Assembly (NCBI GenBank): GCA_023512835.1
Contig: CM042085.1
Span: forward strand, 41,998,189-42,062,188
Length of the DNA stretch: 64,000 bases
Direction of reading: 5' to 3'
Source of the DNA: Taxillus chinensis
Lineage: Eukaryota; Streptophyta; Magnoliopsida; Santalales; Loranthaceae
Within the stretch, counting starts at the first letter, position 1. The number at the start of each line of letters is the position of its first letter. Positions 9,490 through 19,690 of this stretch are shown here, in pieces. The notes below the pieces were generated by a model. It was not told the DNA's origin and ran no database searches. It worked only from the letters and a program-made list of their open reading frames with translations. Both the position numbers and the translations under genes were made by a program.

Positions 9490-9950
9490 TGACCCGTACG
9501 ACAGAAGAGCCCGCCACCCAGGCTGGGCAAGTGGCAGAGCTATAGGCTGTAAGTAATGATCTTCACAGGGCAGAGATTGGCATTTTAACCCTGATTATTC
9601 CAGAATTGAGGGATGAGATTCGATAACTGATTAAGAGCGAGGCACGCCGAGGGCGGTTAACCCACATCATTTGGAGGAGCTCGGATGAAGATCAACTGAA
9701 GCATTGTTGTCCTGATCAGCAGAAAGGACCCCAAGAGGCAGACGAGGGCAATCAGAAGATGGCCACAAGTTTCGAGATGGGGGTCAATCCCCCAACAAAT
9801 CAATTTGAGACCAGTTGCTTAAAGGGTTGTTCTTACTTGTGGACAATCGGGACATTGGAAAAGAGTGTAGCAGAAGACGATATCGGTGTTGCATCCGTGG
9901 AAAAGTAGGACATCTCCAGAAGATAGTGATTGGTTGAGTCTTGTACCGAC
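9490..9950 (+). pseudogene. Gag relic with zinc-knuckle traces (element B)
   Basis: A frame beginning MTRTTEEPATQAGQ is interrupted by stops near 9541 and 9625. Around 9829-9880, with one-base shifts, a CCHC-like CGQSGHWKR is visible, followed near 9890-9925 by CCIRGKVGHLQK. This resembles the tail of the element A gag (CGEQGHFKREC then CNRRGREGHLSRVC). It is non-functional, and could still contribute RNA packaging signals. Confidence 0.5.
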
Positions 9951-12900
9951 TTAGGTGAGGATGGGTGGACCTTTGATTGTTGAGTTTCTAGCAATTAAAT
10001 TAAGACACTTGTAATAGAGGGGTATTCTCATTGGTAGGGCTCTTGAGCCACGGTTGCCGTTTGGTGAAGCTTAGGAGATCGTTTGAGTTAGCATTATTAA
10101 TAGACGTGGTTGGTGACTTGTAACAAAATATATATATATATATAATAATAAGAATATAATAAGAAAAATGAACATTTATATTTGTGACACTAGAAGGATA
10201 ATAAGTAATCGATAGATATGTGAGTGTTGGTTTTATATGGGAGTGGTATTCAATTTTGACAACCGTGGATAATTAAAGTAATCAAACCTTGTAGGCTACC
10301 TTTTTGCTAGCTAGTAGAGCTTGAGGCGTGAGGTGATGGCTTGTGGGTAACGTGTGACCCCTCCTTGGCAACCTTGAATAATAGAGATATGTTCTTATGT
10401 GGATAAAGGTATGTGTGGAGTACTACTTGAAAGGGATATTCCTATGGTTACCTTTCCAAGCGTTATGGTTGAGGGTGGAAAATGCAGCTAGTATAGCCTG
10501 CTCTTAGAGTCCTTGAAGTGTTATCTTGTTAACTAGAGTGGTCGTTGCAAGTTTTGGTTAGTAACTATATAGGTGTTCTGGGTTCTCAGATGGTCAAGCA
10601 GTAGCCATTTGTTATGTTTGTGGTGTGTGAAAGACCTTGAGTAATGTTCCTAGAATATGTTGTGAAATGGGTATGCACATGTATAAAATGCGAATTATTC
10701 TGGAGCTCAGCTATCGGCTGTGAGTGGGTTTCAAGGGTTGTGCCCGGTGCATCCAATTGGTAACAAGAGGTATGCAAGTGAGATTTGGCAGGCCTCATTC
10801 GGGCTTTTTACCCACATCTGGAAAACATTTCTCTAGGGACTAAGGGTGTGCTTTTGCATGGTAGGGCCATTCCTTTGGTCTGTATCTTGTGGGAAGTGGG
10901 TTTAAAGGAGAGGAGAAGGTTTAAAGCCAGTACGTTCTACTCGTCAGGTGTCTTGTGTTTCGTTGCATGTGTTGAGAATGTGCGAGAAAATGTAGCATTG
11001 TCTTGTTGTATGTGTTGCATAAGTGGTAAAGGTATATAGCGGAGTTGCTACGTGTGGGTGTTGCGACACATATGCGTAGAGAAGGATGAGGCATGACGTA
11101 TTGGTATAGTAACTGTGGTGTGAGGATGAGGAAGAGTGTTAGAGGTGATGTTGTTTATGTTATTCCTTGTCTGGTGTTACTAAAATGTTGGTAAGTTGGG
11201 AAAGAAAAAGAGTTGTTTGATTTCCCGAGTTGAGTCGATTGTGACAGTTTTGCTAGGACGGGGTATTAGTGCTTACTCCTTGGGGAGAGTTTTATGTTGG
11301 GCGGATATCAAAAGGTGTATGCACTAGAGCGGTGGTGGTAGGCGAATGACCTACATATGTCCTCCTTGAAAACTTTTCATGTACAGTATCACGCGATAAG
11401 GGAGATGGTTCACGATATCAAGGTGTTGGTGTGTTTGGGTGCTACATGAAAGTCCCGAATCAGGCGTTTGCATGTCTTGTTTCCTGTTCCTACCTGGAGG
11501 AATGGCAGTGATCACATTTAGCTAAGGCTAGAGCCCGAGTATTTCTTGGTCGATTTGAGTGTTTTATTGGTGTGTTGAGATAGAACGTGACGGTTGGTAT
11601 AGCGGGGTTAGTGGGCCATGAGGTGGAGTAAGTCCTGGAGGCTAAGGATTCCCTTGTGACCTGTGAGTGGTGACATCGCGGATTCCGTTATTGTCATGTT
11701 GCAGGTAGGAGAGTTTTCCAGGGTGGAGAGAACTACGTTGTTGGCAACTACCCAGTGTCAAAGGATTCTTATCGCATGGAATGTCTGCCGATTGAGTAAG
11801 GCGTTATCACTTGGGTTGTAACATAAGCCTCAGTTAGTGAAGGCTGTGTGGGACCTTGGTGGATCCCTATTTGACCGTAGTCAGAGAGGTGTTATTTGTG
11901 TGACGTTCGGTTCATGGGATTCTTTAGTAGATTCTCAACGTTGGTGGCTGGTGTTAGCCCAATAGTAGTTTTTTTGGTCTTGCCGTGATTGAGTATGGTA
12001 CTACGTTTGTTGTTTTGAGTTACTCCTTGGACACCGTTGGGCGTCTTGTTGACTATGACCGATTGGTGAAGGGCAAACTTCATCTTGATGTAGTTGTGTC
12101 CTGGATTGTAAGTCATCTTGAGTTCCCTTTGGCATTGGTTGGGTTCTGTTGTTGCATGTATCGCTATAGAGTGAGGTGGTTTTAGCAAGTGATGATGGTC
12201 TTCCTGGGGTGATCTCCATGTGTGGGAATGCGATTGTGGTTTGCATAATGCTTTTCTCTTGTTTGTTTGTGTTTCCTCATGACCTCTTTGTGTTTGCTGT
12301 CAGGGTAAGGTCTACATATGGAGTGTGGGCTGCGTTGTAAATTGGTTGTGTCCGTTGACATCAAATCTCAGTGGTGTCATTGTTGGGTATTCTACATTGT
12401 GGCGTGTTGGTCTTATTGTGACACGAGTAGGCGTCTAACGCCGAGTACCCTGCTATGTTGATGCAGTGACTTCTCGTTCAATCATATGAATTCTAGCGAA
12501 TGGATGCTTCACACATAGGCTTATGAATCCGTGGGAGGTTTCTCAACCTCACTGTTGTCGGACTTGCTCACATGAGTTGTTGTCAAGCACGCTAATTGGC
12601 CAAGCTCTAGTCCTGGTTGTGCTCCTGGGTGTTATGTGTTGCTTTGATCTTCTCATGATGTTTACTACTTGCTTTCTCTTTTCGGGGACAAAAAGTCCAA
12701 AGGTGGGAAGGTTGTGAGGACACTCCCTGCGGATGAGTTTATAATGTTGGTGAATGGGCAGTGGAACGTTCAACGTGTAGTAGTGTTTTGTTTGTGAGTT
12801 GTTCCTTGTGGTGGTGTTTATGATGTGAGTTGCTCTGTGACCTATGTGATCCGTTAAACGTGTTAGTGATGGGCGTATATGTCTTATACTGTCGTGACAT

Positions 12901-13107
12901 GTGAATACTTGTGACATGTGTTAGGTGAGGAGAACAAGGGTTGTTTGTGAGATTAGAATATGTGTTTCCCTATCATCTTTGTGTTGTATTGGGTCCGTGG
13001 GTACGTGCCTTCATGTGTGTTATTGTGTGATATCTTCGATCGCGGGTATGTGAATGGTTGTGGGCGATGTGCATCAGCATGTGCATTATGGAAAGTGTAT
13101 TGTCTTT

Positions 13108-13200
13108 TTGAGGATGACACGTCCTATGGAGGAAATATGGGAACGCGAATCCATGATGCATGAGCAATACCCAAAGTTGTTCGAGGACGAACAATCTTAA
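13108..13200 (+). pseudogene. Pol 3' terminal remnant (element B)
   Basis: The sequence encodes EEIWERESMMHEQYPKLFED and then EQS with a stop. It matches the end of the chromodomain-bearing pol of elements A (near 16371-16430) and C (near 47380-47455). It is the only recognisable piece of pol in B, retained next to the polypurine region. Confidence 0.7.
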
Positions 13201-13449
13201 GGGGGGGGAGGTGGGCGTAGTGATGTGTTTTTTTTGTGGTTCATGCTTTGGTGTATTTGTATTTCTACTTGTAAACTGGTATTTTTATTGAGATGTGTTT
13301 TGAGATTGCAAAATGTGTTTGAGATGTCCTGTTATGTTGTGTGATCCATCTGGGCGTTGTGGCTCGTTGTCTTGCAAATGGGCCGCATGTGTTTGTTTTC
13401 CTTGCATGTTGTTTCTTTTCGAGGACGAAAAGTCTTAAGGGGGAGAGGA
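13177..13449 (+). promoter_or_regulatory. Duplicated hairpin plus purine tract before 3' LTR (element B)
   Basis: Two perfect hairpins share an AGGA loop. TTGTTCG/CGAACAA at 13177-13194 is followed by TCTTAAGGGGGGGG. CTTTTCG/CGAAAAG at 13415-13432 is followed by TCTTAAGGGGGAGAGGA, which abuts the LTR at 13450 and is therefore the working polypurine tract. The same pair occurs in A at 16371-16388 and 16038-16055, and in C at 47433-47450 and 47771-47788. Confidence 0.8.
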
Positions 13450-15230
13450 TGTAATGACCCGTGTTTTGGGTAGAAAAGGCTGAACGAAGATGAACAATAC
13501 CCTGGGCGAACGCTTGGGTCGAAAGGTGGAAGACCCGAAGATTTGGGTCGTAGGGTCGAAGACCGAGGGTCGAAGTTCGAAGGTTTGAGGGTCGAAAGTT
13601 AGATCTTCGAGACAGATCTTCGAGGCCGCGTTTCCGGCTAATCTTCGAAGGAGTGTTTCTACAAGTCTTCGTGGCTTGGTTGTTAGAGAGTGTAATGAGC
13701 TCAAGTGGGAGCGTGTAGAGGCTGCGTGTGACAATGACCATGTTCGGATTGTGGGTATTTTGTCCTGTGTGGAAGCGGAGTGGTTAGTTCATGTTTTATT
13801 TATCAAAACTACGTCGTTTTGATGGTGTGTTTTATTTATCAAAACTACGTCGTTTTGATGGTGTGTTTCATTTATCAAAACTACGTCGTTTTGATGGTGG
13901 GATTTCATTTATCAAAACTACGTCGTTTTGATAAGTGAGGTCTATATAAAGAGGAGCTCTCTTTATTTTAGGTTTAGGGTTTTTTGTTGTCGGCCGCCGC
14001 AGCCGTCACGAGAGAGAGAGAGAGGGAGATTGAGAGAGAGAGCTCGGTTCGTGGGTTGTCATTGTCATTCCCGTGGTTGGACGGCATTAAGCGTGGAGGC
14101 AAGAGCGTGGAGGATCTTTGAGGTAGGGGTTCTGTCTTTCCTGGTGCGTTCCGGGGTTAGGCCCTGTGGATATTTTGTAAAGTTTCCATTGTTATTGCTA
14201 TAATACTTATATGTAAATTCATATAGGTGTGATCTCCTATATGAATGTTGGCTTTCAATGGCATTTTGGTGTGATTCTGATGTTGGGTGGGCAGTGCATG
14301 TTAAATGTTTGATAAAATGCCTATGTGAATATGTTTGTATGAATATGCCCAGTATGTATTTGATAATATGCCAGGTATGGCTAGAATTGTGAGTTAGTAA
14401 AGGTGTGCATGCCAAGTGTTTGTTTTTATGCCTGAGTGGTTGGGTTTGTACATTTGTGAATGTGTGCCTACTAAGTGTTTGGTTTTATGCCTGAGTGGTT
14501 ATGTATACCGTGTTTTGTGAAACCCGGTGGTCGTGGAAGCCCGAGACTGTTTTGTGAAACCCGGTGGCTGTGGAAGCCCGGGACTATTGTGAAACCCGGT
14601 GGTTGTGGAAGCCCGGGACTGTTTTGTGAAACCCGGTGGCTGTGGAAGCCCGGGACTGCTCTTGGAAACCCGGTGGTTGTGGAAGCCCGGGACTGTTCAT
14701 GTGCTAGCCTTGTGGTTGTGGAAATAATTGTATTTGCTTGATATAGCTTGCCATTATATTTGTTGAAATAATTGTATCACGACACCGCACTTGTACACAT
14801 GGCATGTAGATGCTAGGAGCATGGGATGGGTTGGGGAGACATGATCCCTACCGAGCCGTGGTTGCTCACCCCTCCTACCGTGTTTGGTTTTTCTATAGGG
14901 ACCTATAGGCGTTAGGCGGGAACACCCAAGTTGGAGGCAGTTCTGTTTTGTGGCTTTGTTTATTATTATTTGAGTTTATTTGTTTTTGTGTGAGCTTTGT
15001 AACCCCAGTGGGAGGATATTGTAATGAGGAGTTTTATGTAATAAAAAGCATGTTTGGGCACTCTTGTATGTTTGGACTTAATAAAAATATGGTTTTTGTC
15101 TCTCTAAATATAAAATGTGAAGTGTATGGTATCCTGTGTGAGCATGTTGTATTCTATCCCCTTTATCCAAACTCGGGTAAAGGGAAGGTCACGTTCCGGT
15201 CTCCTCGGGTTGGAAATCCGGGGCGTGACA
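13450..15230 (+). mobile_element. Element B 3' LTR
   Basis: It is 1781 bp and nearly identical to the 5' LTR, with a few small differences in the GA-rich leader and minisatellite. The promoter array is at 13802-13950, the donor at 14123, the conserved dyad block at 14848-14876, the acceptor at 14898, and poly(A) signals lie near 15040 and 15080. Target duplication ACGCA follows at 15231-15235. Confidence 0.93.
13802..13950 (+). promoter_or_regulatory. Four-copy ACGT palindrome enhancer plus TATA, B 3' LTR
   Basis: Copies start at 13802, 13838, 13874 and 13911. TATATAAA is at 13943-13950. It is the same array as in the 5' LTR. Confidence 0.85.
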
Positions 15231-15286
15231 ACGCAAGACTCCGACCACCCACGCAAGACGCTCCGGCAGCCACCAGAAGCTCTCCT

Positions 15287-15290
<4 letters not shown>

Positions 15291-15340
<50 letters not shown>
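15291..15340. repeat. CT/GA microsatellite in A LTR leader
   Basis: A run of about 25 CT dinucleotides that becomes GA in the sense of the element. The 5' LTR has a shorter run at about 22770-22794. LTRs B and C have GA runs in the same leader position. Confidence 0.9.
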
Positions 15341-15342
<2 letters not shown>

Positions 15343-15538
15343 GTGACGGCTGGTGGAGCAACAAACCTTAAACCTAAAACAGAGGGGCTTCTCCTCCTTA
15401 TTAAGTGAATCCTAGCATCAAAACGATGTAGTTTTGATTAAGTGAATCCTAGCATCAAAACGACGTAGTTTTGATGGAACAAGCTATGACCTTCCCACAT
15501 CCATACACACCAAAATATTCACAATTCCAACATGGTCC

Positions 15539-15917
15539 TTTGGGAAAAGATGATTAGAATGACAAAACCAAGGTTACCATGCAAAAATATGCCTGCACGC
15601 CAATTTGAACGCCAATTCCCCAATTGGCGTGCAGCTCCAAATGCACTCAAACTTCACCCCAAGCCTCCTTGCATCTTGTAGAGGTCTGAGAAGCAAAAAT
15701 ATGCTTGCACGTGAAATGGGTGAATTCACGTGCAGCTCCAAATGCTCTGAAATTTCTGTGGTAGATAGAGGACCTCATTCTAAGCAACTTTTGTTCTTGC
15801 ACACCAATTGTTTGAGGCCATCTACCATATCAAAAGTGAGCTCCAAGATCAGCCAAAATAGCTTAAAACCACCTGTATATGGATAGCATCTTCCTAGGGC
15901 ATAAATGTACGTTATCA
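15539..15917 (-). mobile_element. Athila U3 fragment captured in LTR A (left copy)
   Basis: In the sense of A it begins TGATAACGTACATTTATGCC, exactly the start of the Athila LTR, and ends at TTTTCCCAAAG, equivalent to about position 898 of the D1 LTR. It retains the GATGGCCTCAAA block, both hairpins and the TGCAAGGAGGCTTGG block, with about 95 bp deleted near the start. Sequence after the junction (GACCATGTT and on) matches LTR B, so the fragment is an addition to a chromovirus U3. Confidence 0.8.
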
Positions 15918-16020
15918 CTTGTCACATGCACCTCCAAAAAGTCCCCTCTTGGGCTCATCTCTTACCTCAAACTTGTGCACCAACATCCAAGGTGTTTGTG
16001 GTTACACACGGGTCATTACA

Positions 16021-16397
16021 TCCTCTCCCCCTTAAGACTTTTCGTCTTCGAAAAGAAATGACATACGAGGAAAACAAACACAAGCTACCCATTTGCCACA
16101 CGGCGAGCCACAACACCCAAATGGGTCATACACCGCGCACAGCACATAACAGCACATAACAAGGTACCACCATAATCCATAACAACACATATCCGCATGT
16201 CACAAATACACATCTCAAAACACATCACAGATATGAACACATGTCTAAAAGACAAAACAAATACACCAACACATGTCTAAAAGACAAAACAAATACACCA
16301 AATCATACACAACTAATACAAGAAAACACATCACTATCCCTTGGCCAACAGCCACCTCCCACGCTTAAGATTGTTCGTCCTCGAACAACTCGGGATG
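16021..16397 (-). other. Element A 3' untranslated region and polypurine tract
   Basis: The polypurine tract (plus TCCTCTCCCCCTTAAGA, 16021-16037) sits directly beside the LTR, with hairpin CTTTTCG/CGAAAAG at 16038-16055. A second hairpin plus purine unit lies at 16350-16388. Between them is AC-rich non-coding sequence. Confidence 0.75.
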
Positions 16398-17105
16398 CTA
16401 CTCCCGCATCAAGGACTCACGCTCCCAAGTCTCCTCCTCAATGCCACGGTGCTGCCACAGCACGCGAACCAAAGGAATATCACGACCACGCAAAAGCTTC
16501 TCCCGCCGATCTAGGATACGGATAGGGGCCTCAACAACGGACATGTCATCCTCAATGTCTAATGTCCCCCAATCGATCACATGAGTGGGGTCAGGGTGAT
16601 ACTTCTGCAACTGGGACACGTGAAACACGTTGTGCACTCGACTCAGCCGCGGTGGTAACGCTAACCGGTAGGCCACAGGCCCCACACGATCCAGAATCTC
16701 AAAAGGACCAATAAACCGCGGAGATAGCTTGGAACCTCGCCCAAACCGTCGATGTCCACGACGTGGAGAAACACGAAGAAACACATGATCACCAACAGAA
16801 AACTCCATAGGTCGCCGCCGCTGATCCACATAAGATTTCTGCCGAATCTGAGCTGATAACAAACGCTGACGAATCAACTTAACCTTCTCGGTAGCCTCTT
16901 GAACCAAATGTGGTCCCAAGAGAGCGGTCTCCCCCACCTCGGTCCAACACAAGGGTGATCGACACGGCCGCCCATACAACGCCTCAAAAGGAGCCATCCC
17001 AATGGATGCTCGATAACCGTTGTTGTAGGCAAACTCCACCAAAGGAAGGTGAGTCGCCCACGAACCCCCAAAATCTAACACATAGGCCCGTAACATGTCC
17101 TCCAA
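16398..17105 (-). pseudogene. Chromovirus integrase C-terminus and chromodomain (element A)
   Basis: An open 235-codon segment. It starts in the last part of the integrase core (LVEFAYNNGYRASIGMAPF, YGRPCRSPLCW), then the GPY/F region (KLSPRFIGPFEILDRVG) and RVHNVFHVSQL. It ends in a chromodomain-like segment (PIRILDRREKLLRGRDIPLV, LWQH, EETWERE) that in this group is thought to target integration to heterochromatin. A stop at 16398-16400 precedes the last residues (HPELFEDEQS), where C and B have Gln. The order and motifs point to the Tekay/Del lineage. Confidence 0.9.
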
Positions 17106-17811
17106 AGTCTGATTTGTCCTCTCCGTCGGCCGTCGGTCTCAGGGTGAAAGGCTGTACTCAAGTGAAGTTTGGTCCCCATAGCCTCCTGCAAACCTGCCCG
17201 TAAACGGGAAGTGAACCTCGAATCCCGGTCGAGACAACCGATGATGGTACTCCATGTAGTCTCACAATCTCGTTCATGTATAGATGACTCAAGGTCCCAA
17301 TAGAGTCCCGCTCGCGAACAGCCAGGAAATGGGCCGACTTTGTGAGTCGATCCACAATCACCCAAATCATATCTTTCCTCCCCGTGGTGGGTGGAAGACC
17401 AGTCACAAAATCCATCGCTATGTGGTCCCACTTCCACTCCGCTATGGGCAAGGGCTGTAACATGCCCGCCGGCCGCTGATGCTCAGCCTTCACCTGCTGA
17501 CACGTGAGGCACCGCGAAACAAAAGCTGCCACATCGCGTTTCATCCCAGGTCACCAAAAATGTCCTCGAAGTGCATGGTACATCTTCGTACCCCCTAGAT
17601 GCACAACAACTCTAGACTGGTGAAACTCCCTCATCACCTCATCCCTGAGGGAAGAAGCCACTACCAACCACCCCTGAAAAGACAACTCATGCTCAGGACC
17701 CTCGTCCAGTCCTCCTGGATAGCTCCCCGGCCTCAATACGGGCACGGAGAACCTCACACTCAATGTCACCCAACCTGTTCCTCCCGGACGTCTGGTACAA
17801 CTCAGGCACAA
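17106..17811 (-). pseudogene. Chromovirus integrase zinc finger and catalytic core (element A)
   Basis: The HHCC finger appears as EFHQSRVVVHLGGTKMYH and [11 protein letters not shown]. The core has [13 protein letters not shown] and [11 protein letters not shown]. The second Asp (SDRDSRFTS in a shifted frame, near 17215) and Glu regions can be found only after frameshifts near 17230 and 17110. There is a TGA at about 17549 between the finger halves. It is non-functional. Confidence 0.85.
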
Positions 17812-17875
17812 CCACCAAAGGACTCAGGACTATCCCACCATCACGAACAACAGGCTGCAGCTGTAACATCGCCAA

Positions 17876-18955
17876 CTATTCCATCAGCTTCCACTCTCTC
17901 ACGGCCACCTCAGCTTTCCCTTTTCTGCTCAACGCGCCAGCCACAACATTGCCCTTGCCCGGGGTATAGGCAAGAGTAAAGTCAAAGGTCTGCAAATACT
18001 CCACCCATCTCCTCTGCCTCAAATTCAAGTCCTTCTGAGTAAAGATGTACTGAAGGCTCTTGTGATCAGAGAACACCACAAACTTTTCCCCCAAGAGGTA
18101 GTGCTGCCAACTCTTCAGAGCGAAGATGACAGCCGCCAACTCAAGATCATGGGTAGGGTAATTCTGCTCATGAGGCTTCAACTGCCTCGACCCATAAGCT
18201 ACCACACTGTGCTCTTGCATAAGCACACACCCCAAACCAACCCTGGACGCATCGCAAAATACCTCATACGGAATATCCTCCCTAGGCAACCTCAACACAG
18301 GTGAAGTGGTCAAACGAGTTTTGAGAGTCTCAAACGCCTGCTGGCACTTGTCAGTCCACTCAAACTTGACTCCCTTCCGAGTCAACACTGTCATAGGAGC
18401 TGCCAAACGAGAGAATCCCTCTACAAAACGACGGTAATAGCCTGCCAAGCCAAAAAAACTACGAATCTCAAAAACGTTGGTTGGCCTCGCCCACGATGCC
18501 ACAGCCTCAATCTTGGCTGGGTCCACCCTAATTCCCTCAGCTGACACCACATGGTCAAGAAAGTGAACCTCCTGCAGCCAAAACTCACACTTGCTAAACT
18601 TAGCAAACAGCTGCTGGTCCCTCAAGGTTTGCAACACTGTTGCCAAATGCTCCCTCTCGGTCTTGGAATACACCAAGATATCATCAATAAACACCACCAC
18701 AAACGAATCCAAGTATGGAGCAAAGACCTGGTTCATCAAATGCATGAACACCGCTGGCGCATTAGTGAGCCCGAAAGGCATCACTACCCACTCATAATGC
18801 CCATACCGCACCGAAAGGCCGTCTTAGGGATGTCTTCCTCCCTAACCCTCAACCGATGATACCCCGACCGTAGATCTATCTTGGAAAACCACCGGGCTCC
18901 ACTCAACCGGTCAAACAGTCATCTATACGAGGCAACGGGTACTTGTTCTTCACGA
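17876..18955 (-). pseudogene. Chromovirus reverse transcriptase and RNase H (element A)
   Basis: An open 311-codon segment starts at [16 protein letters not shown] and contains [11 protein letters not shown], the RT YxDD box as [20 protein letters not shown] is followed by RNase H with [16 protein letters not shown], the Glu segment ([15 protein letters not shown]), [10 protein letters not shown] and the end [16 protein letters not shown], where the usual Asp of VADALS is Gly. Upstream, 18811-18955 carries the GYHRLR-type part of RT in other frames. Confidence 0.88.
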
Positions 18956-19690
18956 TCACCGAATTGACTTCCCGTAGTCGATGCAGAGACGAAGCGTGCC
19001 ATATGCCTTCTTAGCAAAGAGCACAGGAGCACCCCAAGGTGAGGTACTCGGTCCGATATACCCCTGGCCCACCAACTCCTCGATTTGCCTATGAAGCTCC
19101 CTCAACTCGGCTGGCCCCATACGATATCTGCTTGGGAAATCGGACCCATCCCGGCACCAACTCAATGGTGAACTCCACACTCCTCTCGAGGTAAACTCCT
19201 CAACCGGTCGGGGAAGACATCCGAAATTGGTCCACAACAGTGGGCCACACCCTCTTTTCCACCTTCCCTCCAGCAAAGGTCGGGGCCGCCAACATGTGGG
19301 TAATGGCACCCCACCGGTCCAACACCGTCCCGGCTCGACTCGCCTCACGATCCCACTCCCCTTGCAGGTACAAGAGGTTCCCGCGGGTGACACGAAAGAT
19401 ACACGCCGCCGGTAACAGTCTATCTTGGCCTGGAAAGCCATAAGCCAATCCACACCCAAGATCAGGTCAAACGTCCTCAAGGGCATTACATGCAAGTCAA
19501 AACTCAGCTCCACCTCTCCTATGGTTAACACACAGTCACGACACACACGCCGTACCTCAAACATGCCTCCCACCTGGAGACTCCACAACTAGGGCCTCGC
19601 GGCCTCCACACAAGCTAACCCCAAGCCATCAATAAGAAGCTTGGCGAGGGAACACGATGCACCCGTATCAAAAAGAACGAAGCTAACGTA
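18956..19690 (-). pseudogene. Chromovirus protease and RT N-terminus (element A)
   Basis: The protease active site DTGAS (SFVLFDTGASCSLA) is encoded at about 19660-19675. The downstream phase from 19588 reads through the second half of the protease (LRTFDLILGVDWL) to the RT start (YRMGPAELRELHRQIEEL, SPWGAPVLFAKK, LRLCIDY), then shifts frame at about 18960. Confidence 0.8.

Larger units (their letters stand above)
8818..13449 (+). other. Element B interior, mostly unrecognised
   Basis: The primer-binding site TGGTATCGAGCATGG is at 8821-8835, three bases after the LTR, resembling the complement of initiator Met-tRNA. A gag relic is at 9490-9950 and a pol 3' remnant at 13108-13200. Between about 9960 and 13100 I see no domain in any frame, only short open frames, and the sequence does not resemble element A pol. 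An AT repeat lies at 10131-10143. I cannot say whether this is captured foreign DNA or very decayed pol. Confidence 0.6.
7038..15230 (+). mobile_element. Element B: young non-autonomous chromovirus derivative (LARD-like)
   Basis: The element runs from TGTAATGACCC to GGGGCGTGACA and is flanked by ACGCA at 7033-7037 and 15231-15235. It interrupts the left LTR of A. LTRs are 1780 and 1781 bp and nearly identical, which means recent insertion. The 4.6-kb interior has a Met-tRNA primer site, a broken gag with zinc-knuckle traces, a long unrecognised stretch, the last codons of pol and a proper polypurine tract. No RT or integrase was found, so mobility would have to come from a relative such as the A family. 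Confidence 0.93.
15236..16020 (-). mobile_element. Element A 3' LTR, proximal part
   Basis: This is the remainder of the left LTR of A after the B insertion. On the minus strand it starts TGTAATGACCC at 16020. It contains the captured Athila U3 fragment (15539-15917), two ACGT palindromes (15417-15438 and 15454-15475) and a GA-rich leader (CT repeat in plus, about 15291-15340). The sequence where the 5' LTR has its TATA box (22850-22856) here reads TTATTAAGTG, so the TATA is lost. Confidence 0.88.

Noticed and set aside
15291..15346. Open frames of Ser-Leu or Arg-Glu repeats
   Set aside because: They are translations of the CT/GA microsatellite in the LTR leader.
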